Shown here: piece by piece, positions 43,482 through 53,290 of the stretch | Numbering within the stretch: position 1 is the first letter of the stretch | Layout: each line of letters starts with the position of its first letter | Source: G963665545 sp963665545 | GTDB taxonomy: Bacteria; Pseudomonadota; Gammaproteobacteria; Xanthomonadales; SZUA-36 | Direction: 5' to 3' | DNA length: 64,000 nt | Assembly: GCA_963665545.2 (NCBI GenBank) | Contig: CAXXKZ010000012.1 | Location: 186,001 to 250,000, forward strand | Notes under the pieces: generated by a model | What the model was told of the DNA's origin: nothing | Seen by the model: only the letters and a program-made list of their open reading frames with translations | The model's database searches: none | Position numbers and translations under genes: made by a program

Positions 43482-45479
43482 ATGGATCTGTTTCGAATCA
43501 ATCAATTTGCCTTCGCGCTGCTTCTCGCGTCATCACTCGTTGCCGCTCAATCGCCCAGGCCGGCCACCATTGATGACCTTATGGGGCTCAAAACCGTCAT
43601 GGATGCACAAATTTCACCGGATGGCTCAACAGTGGCTTATGTCGAGAGCGTGCCCAATCTGGAGAAAGACAAGCACAACTCGGATGTGTGGCTAATCTCC
43701 TCAGACGGTGGCGATCCCATTCAGCTCACCAACAGCCCCGACATGGATCAGAACCCGCGTTGGTCGCCAGACGGTAAAACTCTTGCGTTCATGACTGTGC
43801 GCGATGGGCCGCCGCAGATTTACCTGATCAACCCCCGTGGAGGCGAAGCGAGCCAGCTGACAAAAAGTGAAACCGGCGTGCAGAGTTTTGCCTGGTCGCC
43901 TGACGGCAGCCGCATTCTCTATCTTTCCCAGGATGCCCTTTCCGAAGAAACCAAGACTGCACAGGAAGAGCGCGGCGGTGTGGTTGTGGTCGACACCGAG
44001 TTTCAAATGAACCATCTTCATAGCGTGGCCATTGAAGGGGGTGAGGTGACAGACGTCACTGATGGCGATTACACGGTAAGTAGCTATCAGTGGTCGCCGG
44101 ACGGCACGCAAGTGGCGTTTTCAAGCCAACCCACCGCTCGGGTGCCCGATGGCAACCGATCCGATATTTTCGTAATTTCCGCCGAGGGCGGCAAGGCAAG
44201 CGCACTGGTAGAAAGGCCTGGCGCGGATGGCTCACCAAGCTGGTCACCCAATGGCAAACACATTGCCTTTGTATCGGCACACGGCGAAGTCAATGAAGTC
44301 GGCTCTCCAACGCTTGGACTGGTCCGGGTCAGCAACGGCAAAATCCGGCGACTGGGTCCGGTCTATGAGGAGTCACCCGGCGAACTTCACTGGTCTGCAG
44401 ACAGCAAATCCATCTACTTCTCCGGCACACAAGGCGTGAGTTATCGGCTGTTTCGGGTTTCCCTGGACGATAATTCAGTGACGGCGCTCAGCCCCGAAGA
44501 AGAAATCTTCGGCAGCTTCTCGCTATCGACCGAGGGCGATCGCGCCGCCATCATAACCACCAACCCAACCATGCCCCCGGAAGTATTCATCAGTCCATTT
44601 CCGCAAATCAGCATGAAGCGGCTGACCACCACCAATCCCCAATTGGACGAACTTGCACTGGGCACCATGGAATCCGTACGTTGGAAAAGTATCGATGGCA
44701 TGGAAATTGAAGGCATATTGCTCAAGCCCGCCAACTATGAAGCCGGAAAGCGCTATCCCTTGCTGACCTATGTGCATGGTGGCCCATCCGGCCTGTTTAC
44801 ACTGGGCTTTTATCCGCAATTGGGCACTTTCTCGGTGGCAATGCAAGCCGCGCCCTACCCGATACAAGCCTTTGCCGGTCGCGGATTCGCCATGTTTATG
44901 CCCAACCCGCGCGGTAGCAGTGGCTACGGCCGCGAATTCCAGCGCGCCAATATCCGGGACTGGGGCTATGGTGATTTTCAGGACATCCAATCCGGCATTG
45001 ACCACCTGGTTGCACAAGGCATCGCAGATGGCGATGCATTGGGTCTGATGGGGTGGAGTTATGGCGGCTATATGACCTCTTGGGCCATTACTCAGACCGA
45101 CCGCTTTAAAGCTGCCTCCATTGGCGCTGGCCTGCCGAATATGTACAGCATGCATGGCACCACCGATATTCCCGATACCCTGCTGGCCTACTATGGCGAC
45201 CGCCCATGGAATGACCATGAGGTCTACGACCGCAGTTCAGCCATGCGTTTTGCAGGCAACATCGTGACACCCACTCTGATCCAGCATGGCGAGAAAGATG
45301 AGCGCGTGCAGCTTTCCCAGGCCTGGGAAATGTATCGCGCGCTGCAGAGTAACGAAGTGCCGGCGTCTTTCGCCATATATCCGGAGCAGGGGCATTTAAT
45401 TATGGTGCCGAAGCAGCAACGGGATATGCAGAAGCGGAATTATGAGTGGTTTTCCAAGTGGGTTTTACCGGAGCACTGA
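43482..45479 (+). CDS. Secreted S9 family peptidase (DPP IV/acylaminoacyl type)
   Basis: 665 residues from ATG 43482 with GGAAG upstream; signal peptide ends VAAQS. Propeller repeats include DAQISPDGSTVAYVES, NPRWSPDGKTLAFM and PSWSPNGKHIAFV. The hydrolase domain has YVHGGPSG (oxyanion), Ser526 in LMGWSYGGYMTSW, Asp in EKDERVQLSQ and His in EQGHLIMVPKQ. Likely periplasmic release of di- or tripeptides. It begins about 135 bases from the mobile-element fragment and is followed 75 bases later by an S15 hydrolase, perhaps in one transcript. Confidence 0.94.
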   Translation: MDLFRINQFAFALLLASSLVAAQSPRPATIDDLMGLKTVMDAQISPDGSTVAYVESVPNLEKDKHNSDVWLISSDGGDPIQLTNSPDMDQNPRWSPDGKTLAFMTVRDGPPQIYLINPRGGEASQLTKSETGVQSFAWSPDGSRILYLSQDALSEETKTAQEERGGVVVVDTEFQMNHLHSVAIEGGEVTDVTDGDYTVSSYQWSPDGTQVAFSSQPTARVPDGNRSDIFVISAEGGKASALVERPGADGSPSWSPNGKHIAFVSAHGEVNEVGSPTLGLVRVSNGKIRRLGPVYEESPGELHWSADSKSIYFSGTQGVSYRLFRVSLDDNSVTALSPEEEIFGSFSLSTEGDRAAIITTNPTMPPEVFISPFPQISMKRLTTTNPQLDELALGTMESVRWKSIDGMEIEGILLKPANYEAGKRYPLLTYVHGGPSGLFTLGFYPQLGTFSVAMQAAPYPIQAFAGRGFAMFMPNPRGSSGYGREFQRANIRDWGYGDFQDIQSGIDHLVAQGIADGDALGLMGWSYGGYMTSWAITQTDRFKAASIGAGLPNMYSMHGTTDIPDTLLAYYGDRPWNDHEVYDRSSAMRFAGNIVTPTLIQHGEKDERVQLSQAWEMYRALQSNEVPASFAIYPEQGHLIMVPKQQRDMQKRNYEWFSKWVLPEH

Positions 45480-45554
45480 GCCTTTTGCGGCTGCAAGGTG
45501 GTTCGCCCTTTCCGGCTTGTGCCAACCTGCCCCTAAAGACAGTCGGGAGCGAAT

Positions 45555-47861
45555 GTGAGAATGTTTAGCGCGATACGTATGGTGTTGGCCGGCGTCATTT
45601 TGAACTGCGGTTTGGTTGTGGACAGTGCGGCATTTGGGGCTGAAGGGGTTGTGTTTGATGGGTATATCACCGGGGTCCATTGGTATGAGTTGACGGTCGA
45701 AGGCGTGGGTGATGAGGCCACTTATTCGCTCAAAACAAAGGACCTGGCCGCCAACCAATGGGCAGAGGCAGTCTCTGCAAGCGCCAATGAGATTGCTGGA
45801 AAGGATGAGTTCAAGCTGTACGGCGGAATCAGCGCCTTTCCTGCCCAACTCGATTCGCTGCGGGGGCGAAACTGGGCCGAGTCGGATGCGTTTGGCTGGC
45901 CAGATTCCAACAGCGTCTATGTTCGGCATCGTCAGATGGTGGAAGAAGTCGGCGGCCGAGAGACGACGGCCTATTACTATGGGCTCAAAGATGGCTCTGT
46001 GCCGCTGGATTTGATTTTTGCTGCCGACAACCGATTGATTGCCGCAATTGACGTGCGCAATGACACCCTGATGGTGCGGCGTGGCTTCGAGAATTTCACC
46101 ACGGTAAAGCGTTGGCGCGACCCCCTGGTTTCGCAGCCAACCTATGGTTATCGGGCCCTGGGGAAGATCATGATGCCGGCCAGCGACGGCCGCAAGTTGG
46201 CGACGATGGTTTTCTTGCCCGAAGGGGACAAGGCGGGTCCCTGGCCGACCGTTTTGATTCGCACACCCTACGGTATTTCTCAATTGATTGGCGCGTTTGC
46301 ACAGTACCCGGTTCGTGGCTTTGCGCTGGTGGTTCAGGCTGCCGGTGGCACGGCCTATTGGGAGCCCGAAGCGCGCTCGGATGGTGAGTGGGACGCCTTA
46401 CTCCAGGAACCCGGTCACGGCGCTGATGTGCTGGAGTGGATCAGCGCCCAGGAATGGTCAAACGGCGATGTTTGCATGCAGGGCGGCTCCTACGTGGGTT
46501 ACACCCAGTGGGCTGCCTCGATGGCCAGCAACCCGGCACTGAAATGTCTGATACCCGAAGTGTCGATGGGTACGGCTTTCAGCGACCAACCCTATATGGG
46601 TGGGACATTTGTTCAGGGCATGGCTTACTACATATTCTGGATGCTCAACAAAAAGCCACCGCCGGAGAAAAACTGGATCGATATCATGCGCCATCGACCG
46701 CTAGCTGACATCGACGTCTATGCTACCGGCGAAGACCTGGAGAGCTGGAATCAGTACTTCGACCACTGGCTCAACGACGAATTTTGGCAGCGGCAGAACT
46801 GGTATCGCGGCGACCATGACCGCAACTTCGGTACGCTGCAGATCAGCGGCTGGTTTGATGATGACTTTCCGGGAACCCGCTCAAACTGGGCGCACATCAG
46901 TCGCCGCGGCACGCGACCCAACCGATTGCTGCTCGGCCCGTGGAAACATGGCTATAACGCCGACCGCAAGCTCAACGGCTTCAGTTTCGGCATAGGGGCG
47001 CTGCGGGATGACATCTGGTTACTCAAGCAGCGCTGGTACGACCATTTCCTCAAGGGCACAGACAATGGTGTGACCGACCGGGTTGTCGATTACTTCGTTC
47101 TGGGTGAAAACCAATGGCGAGCGGCCACCGCCTGGCCGCCGTCCGAGGCCAGGGATGAACAGTGGTTTTTCCACAGCACCGGCACGGCCAATCGGCATCC
47201 GGCGGATGGCCGTCTCAAGACCACCCGGCCAGCCGGTGACCAGTCACCCGAGCGCTACGTCTATGACCCGCAAGACCCGGTGCAAAACTGGTACAGCTTC
47301 GACTTGATGAAGAATTGGTCTGACTATCAGTCTTACCCTTACGATTTCAAGGACATCGAAAACCGCCACGACCTGGCGACCTACACCAGCGCCCAATTTG
47401 AGGAAGACCTGACCATCGCAGGCAATGTCCGGGTCATTCTGTACGCCTCGACGGATGTGCTCGATACCGACTGGTGGGCTTACATTTCAGACGTGACGCC
47501 GACCAATGAATCGAATCGTCTTAGCGTCGGGGTATTGCGGGCGCGATTCCGCAAGCTCGATGACCCGATTTACCATATATTTGGATCCAACTTCGAGCGT
47601 GAAGACTTGCTGTCGGGCAATATTGAGGAAGTCGTCCGCTACGAAGTCAGCATTCCTTCGGTGGCCAACACCTTCATAAAGGGCCACCGAATTCGCATCG
47701 CGGTGATGAACGCCCTGGACAATTACTCCTTTCCCAATTCCAACACGGGCGGTAAAGAGGGCTATGTCACGGATACCATTCCGGGTAATATGGTCATTCA
47801 CCACTCCGACGATTATCCCAGTCACGTCATATTGCCGGTCATCCCTCAAGTGACACAGTAA
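45555..47861 (+). CDS. CocE/NonD (S15) family hydrolase
   Basis: 768 residues from GTG 45555 (ATG 45561 is an alternative). A hydrophobic signal ends near AFGAEG. An N-terminal about 170-residue region precedes the S15 alpha/beta-hydrolase: PTVLIRTPYGI, Ser312 in MQGGSYVGYTQW, helical cap (about 350-440), LLLGPWKHG with the His. The C-terminal jelly-roll (VRVILYASTDVLDTDWWAYI, HRIRIAVMNALDNY) is typical of X-Pro dipeptidyl-peptidase, cocaine esterase and amino-ester hydrolases. Real substrate unknown; peptides with proline or acyl amino acids fit the neighbours. Confidence 0.92.
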   Translation: MRMFSAIRMVLAGVILNCGLVVDSAAFGAEGVVFDGYITGVHWYELTVEGVGDEATYSLKTKDLAANQWAEAVSASANEIAGKDEFKLYGGISAFPAQLDSLRGRNWAESDAFGWPDSNSVYVRHRQMVEEVGGRETTAYYYGLKDGSVPLDLIFAADNRLIAAIDVRNDTLMVRRGFENFTTVKRWRDPLVSQPTYGYRALGKIMMPASDGRKLATMVFLPEGDKAGPWPTVLIRTPYGISQLIGAFAQYPVRGFALVVQAAGGTAYWEPEARSDGEWDALLQEPGHGADVLEWISAQEWSNGDVCMQGGSYVGYTQWAASMASNPALKCLIPEVSMGTAFSDQPYMGGTFVQGMAYYIFWMLNKKPPPEKNWIDIMRHRPLADIDVYATGEDLESWNQYFDHWLNDEFWQRQNWYRGDHDRNFGTLQISGWFDDDFPGTRSNWAHISRRGTRPNRLLLGPWKHGYNADRKLNGFSFGIGALRDDIWLLKQRWYDHFLKGTDNGVTDRVVDYFVLGENQWRAATAWPPSEARDEQWFFHSTGTANRHPADGRLKTTRPAGDQSPERYVYDPQDPVQNWYSFDLMKNWSDYQSYPYDFKDIENRHDLATYTSAQFEEDLTIAGNVRVILYASTDVLDTDWWAYISDVTPTNESNRLSVGVLRARFRKLDDPIYHIFGSNFEREDLLSGNIEEVVRYEVSIPSVANTFIKGHRIRIAVMNALDNYSFPNSNTGGKEGYVTDTIPGNMVIHHSDDYPSHVILPVIPQVTQ

Positions 47862-47890
47862 TCGTTCATTTAGTTAAGGAGCAGAGCCCC

Positions 47891-48328
47891 ATGAAAAAGC
47901 TGTTACTCCTCTTGTTAATGACCTGCTGCGGGTCGCTGGGCGCATACGAAAGCCCCCAAGCTCTGCAAGATGCCTTCCTGGCCGGCATGAATGCCAATGA
48001 TTCCGATGCGCTGGCAGACTGTTACACCGAAGACGCCGTCAGTTATTCGATTGACGATCTGGCCGGCGTCGGGCCCGATTACGTACGAGACGCCTGGGAC
48101 CGGTTTTTCTCCGGCTTTGTGATACTCGACGCGAGCTTGTACGAAAGCGAACTCATCGTCATGGGCGACACTGCAATGGCCTGGGGCCTGTTCAAAATCC
48201 TCGCCCGTCCCAAGGCAGGTGGCGAACCGGTCGAAATGAAAGGTAGATACACGGACGTGGCCAGAAACATGAACGGAAATTGGCTGTACATTTTTGATCA
48301 TGCCTCAGTGCCGATGCCCGGTGGCTAA
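47891..48328 (+). CDS. Secreted SnoaL/NTF2-like protein
   Basis: 145 residues; AAGGAG precedes ATG by 8 bases. Signal peptide ends SLGAY. The fold is the cystatin-like NTF2/DUF4440 type: ALQDAFLAGMNANDSDALAD, CYTEDAVSYSIDDL, AMAWGLFKILARPK and GRYTDVARNMNGNWLYIFDH. Such small alpha+beta barrels bind ligands or act as isomerases; this one is periplasmic and of unknown role. 29 bases after the S15 gene, so probably cotranscribed. Confidence 0.85.
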   Translation: MKKLLLLLLMTCCGSLGAYESPQALQDAFLAGMNANDSDALADCYTEDAVSYSIDDLAGVGPDYVRDAWDRFFSGFVILDASLYESELIVMGDTAMAWGLFKILARPKAGGEPVEMKGRYTDVARNMNGNWLYIFDHASVPMPGG

Positions 48329-48347
48329 CCAAAACACGGAATATCAA

Positions 48348-48650
48348 ATGCCCGAACAACAACTCAAGGCGCTGCTCAAAGCGCTGCACGAAGCACTTGA
48401 GAGAACCGAACAAACGGACCAGGAGACGCGAAAATTGGTCGCCGTGCTCGAAGACGATATTCATCGGCTTCTGGCTGCAGGCAAGGCTTCGGGCCAGGCT
48501 TCGGGCCAGGCATCGGGTGAGGCATCGGGCGATCGGGCCTCAGCCATGGACAAGGCGCAAGCCCTGGAGGCGCATTTCGCTGCCGAGCACCCGGTGGCAG
48601 AGCGTTTTCTGCGTGAGATCATCGACACCTTGGCTAAAGTCGGTATTTGA
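48348..48650 (+). CDS. DUF4404 family protein with Ala-Ser-Gly repeat insert
   Basis: 100 residues from ATG 48348. The DUF4404 pattern is clear: MPEQQLKALLKALHEALERT, LVAVLEDDIHRLL, ALEAHFAAEHPVAERFLREI and a final IDTLAKVGI. Mostly helical and probably coiled-coil, cytoplasmic, function unknown. Between the two helices is a low-complexity insert ASGQASGQASGEASGD made by a 12-bp tandem repeat; the family normally has a short linker there. Confidence 0.87.
   Translation: MPEQQLKALLKALHEALERTEQTDQETRKLVAVLEDDIHRLLAAGKASGQASGQASGEASGDRASAMDKAQALEAHFAAEHPVAERFLREIIDTLAKVGI
48486..48533 (+). repeat. 12-bp tandem repeat, four units
   Basis: GCTTCGGGCCAG twice, then GCATCGGGTGAG and GCATCGGGCGAT. 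The unit is a multiple of three, so the frame of the DUF4404 gene is kept and each unit adds ASGQ or a variant. Copy number may vary between strains. Confidence 0.9.
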
Positions 48651-48677
48651 TACCTGGCTTCAAGGGGAGCAGATGCA

Positions 48678-49247
48678 ATGACGCCACGCCTTTCGCGACG
48701 CGCTTTTGTCCGGCATTCCGGGGTGGGATTACTGAGCTTTTGTGTCGCCGGCTGCCGGCTTGAAATGTCACCAGCCGAGGCCCATAGACGAGGCATCCCT
48801 TTCCAGGTGTTGAGCGAGGACGAGGTCACCACCCTGGAGGCCTACGGGGAAACATTGCTGCCCGGCAGTGCCAAGGCCGGACTGGCCCATTTCATTGACC
48901 ATCAGCTGGGTGCCCCGGCTGTAGATCAAATGCTGATCATCAAGTATCTGGGGGTGGACCCACCATTCGCGTCCTTCTATTCCAGCGGCTTGGGCAACCT
49001 GGACGCGGCCGCGAAGGCCCGGCACAAGTCACCCTTTGCGTTGCTGAGTGCGGACCAGAGAATCGCGCTCACCGGTCAGCTCGCGCAAGCAAATCCTGAT
49101 GGTTGGGATGGGCCACCGGCCCCATTTTTGTATTTTGTGCTGCGCAACGACGCGCTCGATGTAGTCTACGGCACCCAGGCAGGTGTGGAATCACTCGGAC
49201 TGCCCTACATGGCGCACATTGAGCCACCCAGCAGGTGGGGTGATTGA
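48678..49247 (+). CDS. Gluconate 2-dehydrogenase subunit 3-like, Tat-exported lipoprotein
   Basis: 189 residues. Twin-arginine start (LSRRAFVRHSGVGLL) followed by a lipobox CVAGC. The remainder matches the small subunit of membrane-bound gluconate/GMC dehydrogenases: FQVLSEDEVTTLEAYGETLL, SPFALLSADQRIAL, FVLRNDALDVVYGTQAGVE. In characterised complexes this subunit helps export and stabilise the flavin subunit by hitch-hiking on its Tat signal. The stop overlaps the start of the GMC gene by 4 bases. Confidence 0.88.
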   Translation: MTPRLSRRAFVRHSGVGLLSFCVAGCRLEMSPAEAHRRGIPFQVLSEDEVTTLEAYGETLLPGSAKAGLAHFIDHQLGAPAVDQMLIIKYLGVDPPFASFYSSGLGNLDAAAKARHKSPFALLSADQRIALTGQLAQANPDGWDGPPAPFLYFVLRNDALDVVYGTQAGVESLGLPYMAHIEPPSRWGD

Positions 49248-50824
49248 ACACCCGCATCGAAAAAGTGGATGCCGTCATCGTTGGGGCGGGCGCAGCAGGT
49301 AGCGCAATGGCGGCAAAACTGTCAATGGGTGGTAAGAGGGTTTTGGTGCTCGAAGCTGGCCCCGAACGGGGCATGCACAACCTGGTGAGCTCTTCGATCT
49401 GGGCGCGCCGGCTCAAGTGGGGTGGTGAGCCGGTGATTGAGCAGGGCAACAACCCAATTGGGCACGTGTTTAACGCCGGTTTCGGAATTGGCGGCAGCGC
49501 GCTGCACCATTACGGCGTGTGGCCTCGACTTCACCCTGAAGATTTCAATATGCGCAGTTTATATGACCGCGGCCTGGACTGGCCGCTGGACTATGAAGAC
49601 TTGCGGCCGTATTACGATCAAGTTCAGACGGAGTCTGGCATCGCCGGAGATGCCGAGCAAGAAAAATGGCGCCCACCCGGCGCGCCCTACCCCATGGCCC
49701 CGGTACCACGCCTGACGCAGGGTGCGATTATTGCCCGGGGTTTCGAGGCACTGGGCATGCACACGGCGCCACTGCCACTGGCCGTCAACACGCGCGAATA
49801 CAAGGGGCGGGCGGCCTGCATCTGGGACGGTTGGTGTGATGCCGGCTGCCCAATTGGCGCGCTGGCAAATCCTCTGGCCACGGACTTGCCTGTCGCCGCA
49901 GCCAACGGTGCCACAGTGACCGCCAACGCCATGGTCAGGCGCATACTAACTGACGCCAAAGGCGAATATGCCACGGGCGTGGAATTCATCGGCGCGAGCG
50001 GTGAGGCAGTCACCGCTATGGCCGACGTGGTAATCCTGGCTGCCTTCGCAGTACAGAATCCCCGACTTTTGCTGGCCTCGGCATCAGAACCTCATCCACA
50101 GGGACTGGCCAATTCCAGCGGCACGGTTGGCAAATTCCTCATGAATCATCCGGCTGCGGCGGTGTTTGGCTTATTCGATGAAGATACCCAGTGCCACTTG
50201 GGCGCCACGGGCGGCCAGATCGTCAATCAGGATGGCTATGACAAAATGACGCATAAGGCCAGCGGGGCGTTCGGGAGTTACCAATGGATGGCTGCGCAGG
50301 CCGTAAAGCCCACTGACCTGCTCGGCATTTCAACCAGCCGACCAGACCTGTTTGGCAACGATTTACATGCATTTATGCAAAACGCAATACGCCATTTCGC
50401 CAGCATGACGGCTGTTATAGAAGATCTTCCCGTTGCCGACAATGCAGTCAGTCTCAGCGATCAGCATGATGCATACGGCACGCCGTTGGCGCAGACAGTG
50501 CATAACACCCACCCAGCAAGTCAGAAATTGTGGCAGGCAGCCCTGGAAGAGGGCCGGCGGGTTTTCCACGCCGCCGGCGCTACGGAGGTTTGGACAGGAC
50601 CACAGGCAGGAATGCACCTCATGGGCGGTACCATCATGGGGGACGACCCTGAAGATTCGGTGTGCAATGAATTCGGGCAGACCCACGACATTCCCAACCT
50701 GATCGTGGCCGGCCCCGGGCTTTTCCCGACCAGCGCCGGCGTCAACCCGACCTTCAGCGTGCTCGCACTGGCCGCGCGCAGCAGTGAATACCTGCTGGCG
50801 AATTGGAATTCAATGGTTCACTAG
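49244..50824 (+). CDS. GMC-family FAD dehydrogenase, catalytic subunit
   Basis: 526 residues from TTG 49244, inside the stop of the previous gene. No signal peptide, as expected for a Tat hitch-hiker. FAD-binding GAGAAGSAMAAKLSMGG and EAGPERG at the N-terminus, FGIGGSALHHYGVW, catalytic His in AGMHLMGGTIMG and Asn in SAGVNPTFSVLALAAR near the C-terminus. It should oxidise an alcohol or sugar in the periplasm. The usual third partner, a multihaem cytochrome c, is absent here, so the electron acceptor is unclear. Substrate unknown. Confidence 0.9.
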   Translation: MNTRIEKVDAVIVGAGAAGSAMAAKLSMGGKRVLVLEAGPERGMHNLVSSSIWARRLKWGGEPVIEQGNNPIGHVFNAGFGIGGSALHHYGVWPRLHPEDFNMRSLYDRGLDWPLDYEDLRPYYDQVQTESGIAGDAEQEKWRPPGAPYPMAPVPRLTQGAIIARGFEALGMHTAPLPLAVNTREYKGRAACIWDGWCDAGCPIGALANPLATDLPVAAANGATVTANAMVRRILTDAKGEYATGVEFIGASGEAVTAMADVVILAAFAVQNPRLLLASASEPHPQGLANSSGTVGKFLMNHPAAAVFGLFDEDTQCHLGATGGQIVNQDGYDKMTHKASGAFGSYQWMAAQAVKPTDLLGISTSRPDLFGNDLHAFMQNAIRHFASMTAVIEDLPVADNAVSLSDQHDAYGTPLAQTVHNTHPASQKLWQAALEEGRRVFHAAGATEVWTGPQAGMHLMGGTIMGDDPEDSVCNEFGQTHDIPNLIVAGPGLFPTSAGVNPTFSVLALAARSSEYLLANWNSMVH

Positions 50825-50845
50825 TGCTGTGGCCTGATCTTGCTG

Positions 50846-52564
50846 TCAATCAGTCCAGGACATGGCGCCCGGCGGCAGACCCAGTTGTTGCTTCGAATTG
50901 CTGACCATCTCCCGTACATCTCCCAACAGTGCACGGGCGTCATAGAGTCTGCCATCCTTGATCGTCCAGCGCACACCTGCATGGCGCTCGGCCGTGTCGG
51001 TCTGGTCGTTCAAGCGTACCGCCTGGGTGCCATAGTAGACCTTCAGATTGTGCAACGGGTTGCCATCCACAATAACCAGATCGGCTTTGTAGCCTTCCCG
51101 GATAACCCCGGTTTGATCAGCGATATTTAAAATTTCGGCACCCTCAAGCGTGGCAGAGCGAATGACTTCCAGGGGACTGAACCCAGCCTCCTGCAACAAT
51201 TCAAATTCGCGGATGTAACAAAATCCATAGAGACACAAGGCATAACCGGCGTCCTCTCCGACCGTGACCCTGCCACCCCGATTCTTGAATTCGTTGACGA
51301 ATTGCATGCCCAGCCTGTAATCCACTTGTGCCGCGGCTTCGTCTGCACTGGTCCAGTCAAACCAGAAGGAACCATGGACCGAGCGGCTGGGGCGGAAAAA
51401 TTGCCACTGCCAAGGCATGGCGTATTCGGCCATCCAATCGGCGTTTCGAGCCGCCATGACATTTCGCGTGGCGGATTTTACGCTGAACGTCGGTGACATG
51501 GTGAAGTCGAGTGACAGCAGTTCATCCATCACTGCATTCCATCGCTCGGACCATGGTGGCGCGGCCTGAGCCCAGATTCTGGCAGCACCCTGAAAGCGGT
51601 GTTGCTCGTCTTCATAGTTGTGCCAGTCGGGATAGCGTTGAATGTACTGATTGGTAAACAGCGCCTCGGGCAGCCCGTACCAGAAGTGCTCCATGGAACC
51701 CAGGCCCCAGCGGGCCGTATCCAGGGCGGTGGCCTGGGGGGTAAACAGCTGGGCATGATGCATGGTGGTTTGCATGCCCAACTCATTGGCTTGCTCAATT
51801 GAGGCTTTGATCAGTTCAGCCGGCCCACTGTGCAGCTTGAGTCCAACCGCTCCGGCCGCCTGCACATCCCTGACCCACTCGTGGGCCTGCTGCGGCGTTC
51901 TGATGGTCGAACCGTCGCCGATGGCGACAAAGGCGTAGGGTTGCAAGTCCGGGCCTTCGATGTCACCCGACGCGACGCCTTTGGACTGCCCAACTGTCCA
52001 GCGCAGGCCTCTGAGCGATCCCACAATTCGGGTGGTCGTAATGCCATGGGCCAGCCACAGCTTGTACACATAACTGATGTCGTATTCAGGTACCGAATAG
52101 GGTCCCAGGTGGCCATGGGTATTGATGAAACCCGGTGTGATGTACATGCCTGTGGCGTCGATTTCATGATCACCGGACGCTGGGCGGGCGAATTGACTGC
52201 CCGGCAGACCCTGCTTGCCGACCGCGTAGATCGCGGCGATTGTGTCGCCCGACACGACAATGTCGTAGGGCCCGCGCGGCGGGCCACCGGTGCCGTCAAT
52301 AATGGTTACGCCGCGAATGACCAGCTTACCGAAAGGGCCCTCAGCGCGCTGGGCGGGATTGTTGTAGGTCGGGTAAATGGTATCGCGCCCCGCAAACACA
52401 AGGGACGGAAGCTCCTCTCCCGGCACGATATTTTTTCGCACCTCGGTAATGACCCGTTCAAATCCGGCCCGGACAGCATCAAGGTCATCCTGGGCCCAGC
52501 CTTGGGGAGCAGCCCCGGCCAAGACTGCCGAGGTGGTCAATAACAGAACAATTCGAGCGATCAT
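50846..52564 (-). CDS. Exported amidohydrolase, long form
   Basis: 572 residues from ATG 52564 (GGAAG upstream); an ATG at 52585 is possible. Signal peptide ends GWAQD. Metal-site motifs: YITPGFINTHGHLG (HxH), GLKLHSGP, MQTTMHHAQLF (His), GLGSMEHFWYG (His), VTVGEDAGYA (Asp). The C-terminus contains REGYKADLVIVDGNPL. The clade lies near other exported amidohydrolases with an enlarged insert (about 320-400, WQWQFFRPSRSVHG). Possibly acts on cyclic amides or peptides. Converges with the GMC dehydrogenase gene. Confidence 0.88.
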   Translation of the reverse strand: MIARIVLLLTTSAVLAGAAPQGWAQDDLDAVRAGFERVITEVRKNIVPGEELPSLVFAGRDTIYPTYNNPAQRAEGPFGKLVIRGVTIIDGTGGPPRGPYDIVVSGDTIAAIYAVGKQGLPGSQFARPASGDHEIDATGMYITPGFINTHGHLGPYSVPEYDISYVYKLWLAHGITTTRIVGSLRGLRWTVGQSKGVASGDIEGPDLQPYAFVAIGDGSTIRTPQQAHEWVRDVQAAGAVGLKLHSGPAELIKASIEQANELGMQTTMHHAQLFTPQATALDTARWGLGSMEHFWYGLPEALFTNQYIQRYPDWHNYEDEQHRFQGAARIWAQAAPPWSERWNAVMDELLSLDFTMSPTFSVKSATRNVMAARNADWMAEYAMPWQWQFFRPSRSVHGSFWFDWTSADEAAAQVDYRLGMQFVNEFKNRGGRVTVGEDAGYALCLYGFCYIREFELLQEAGFSPLEVIRSATLEGAEILNIADQTGVIREGYKADLVIVDGNPLHNLKVYYGTQAVRLNDQTDTAERHAGVRWTIKDGRLYDARALLGDVREMVSNSKQQLGLPPGAMSWTD

Positions 52565-52645
52565 AACGCTTCCATTAGTGGTCATGACGAAAACTACAGG
52601 CAGTGACTCAGTGATTTTTCGCTGGCGGCTTGCTTGAAATTCAAT

Positions 52646-53290
52646 TTACCTGGAGGGTGCCATTTCAATGATCCATTCCGCCAGATTTCCAAAAGCGACA
52701 TAGCTGATCAAAACCACCAGGGCGCTGGCTGCAAGTAGCAAAATGAAGGCGCTGCCAGGATGAAAGGCAACATGAATTCCGCTGACCTGAAAGCCACCTT
52801 GTGCGCGTTTACCAATAATATGAACCTGAGCCAGTAAAGCCAGGATCACAGCGATGAAGGGACCTCCCAGCAACAACAACGGGTGAATGAGAAAAGCGGA
52901 CAATTGGTCCAGCCGGGTGAATTCACCCATCCTGATAAAGAACTCGAAAAGACCCGGCGCGTCGAAGTGGAATTTAAGAAGATTGCTGGAAATAAATAAT
53001 GCAGTGGGCAGGACCAACACAGCGCCCCATGCTACGGCCTGTGGCCCAGTCACTGAGATTCCCGGCAGCATCTCCAAGTCGATTTCAGTTTCGGGAACGG
53101 CAAACGTTCGATGCAAGGACGACACCTCGACACCCAGTGCCGCCGCCATGGCCAGCATGGTTTCATCTGAGCAAACACCCGTCCGTTCAAATCGCTGAAC
53201 GGTGCGAACACTGATATCCGCTACTTCCGCCAAGTGCGATTGGGACCATGCCCTGTGCTTTCTAAGAGACTTGACCGTATGCAATTTCAC
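52646..53290 (-). CDS. Membrane-anchored XRE-type regulator
   Basis: 214 residues. Residues 1-65 form a Cro/CI helix-turn-helix (LRKHRAWSQSHLAEVADISV, RTVQRFERTGVC, AMAAALGVEVSSLHR). Three or four hydrophobic segments follow (AWGAVLVLPTALFI, FLIHPLLLLGGPFIAVILAL, AFILLLAASALVVLISYVAF), so a DNA-binding head is fixed to the inner membrane. Such one-component regulators sense membrane or periplasmic signals. The target could be the downstream amidohydrolase on the same strand (82 bases away), or itself. Confidence 0.8.
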   Translation of the reverse strand: MKLHTVKSLRKHRAWSQSHLAEVADISVRTVQRFERTGVCSDETMLAMAAALGVEVSSLHRTFAVPETEIDLEMLPGISVTGPQAVAWGAVLVLPTALFISSNLLKFHFDAPGLFEFFIRMGEFTRLDQLSAFLIHPLLLLGGPFIAVILALLAQVHIIGKRAQGGFQVSGIHVAFHPGSAFILLLAASALVVLISYVAFGNLAEWIIEMAPSR

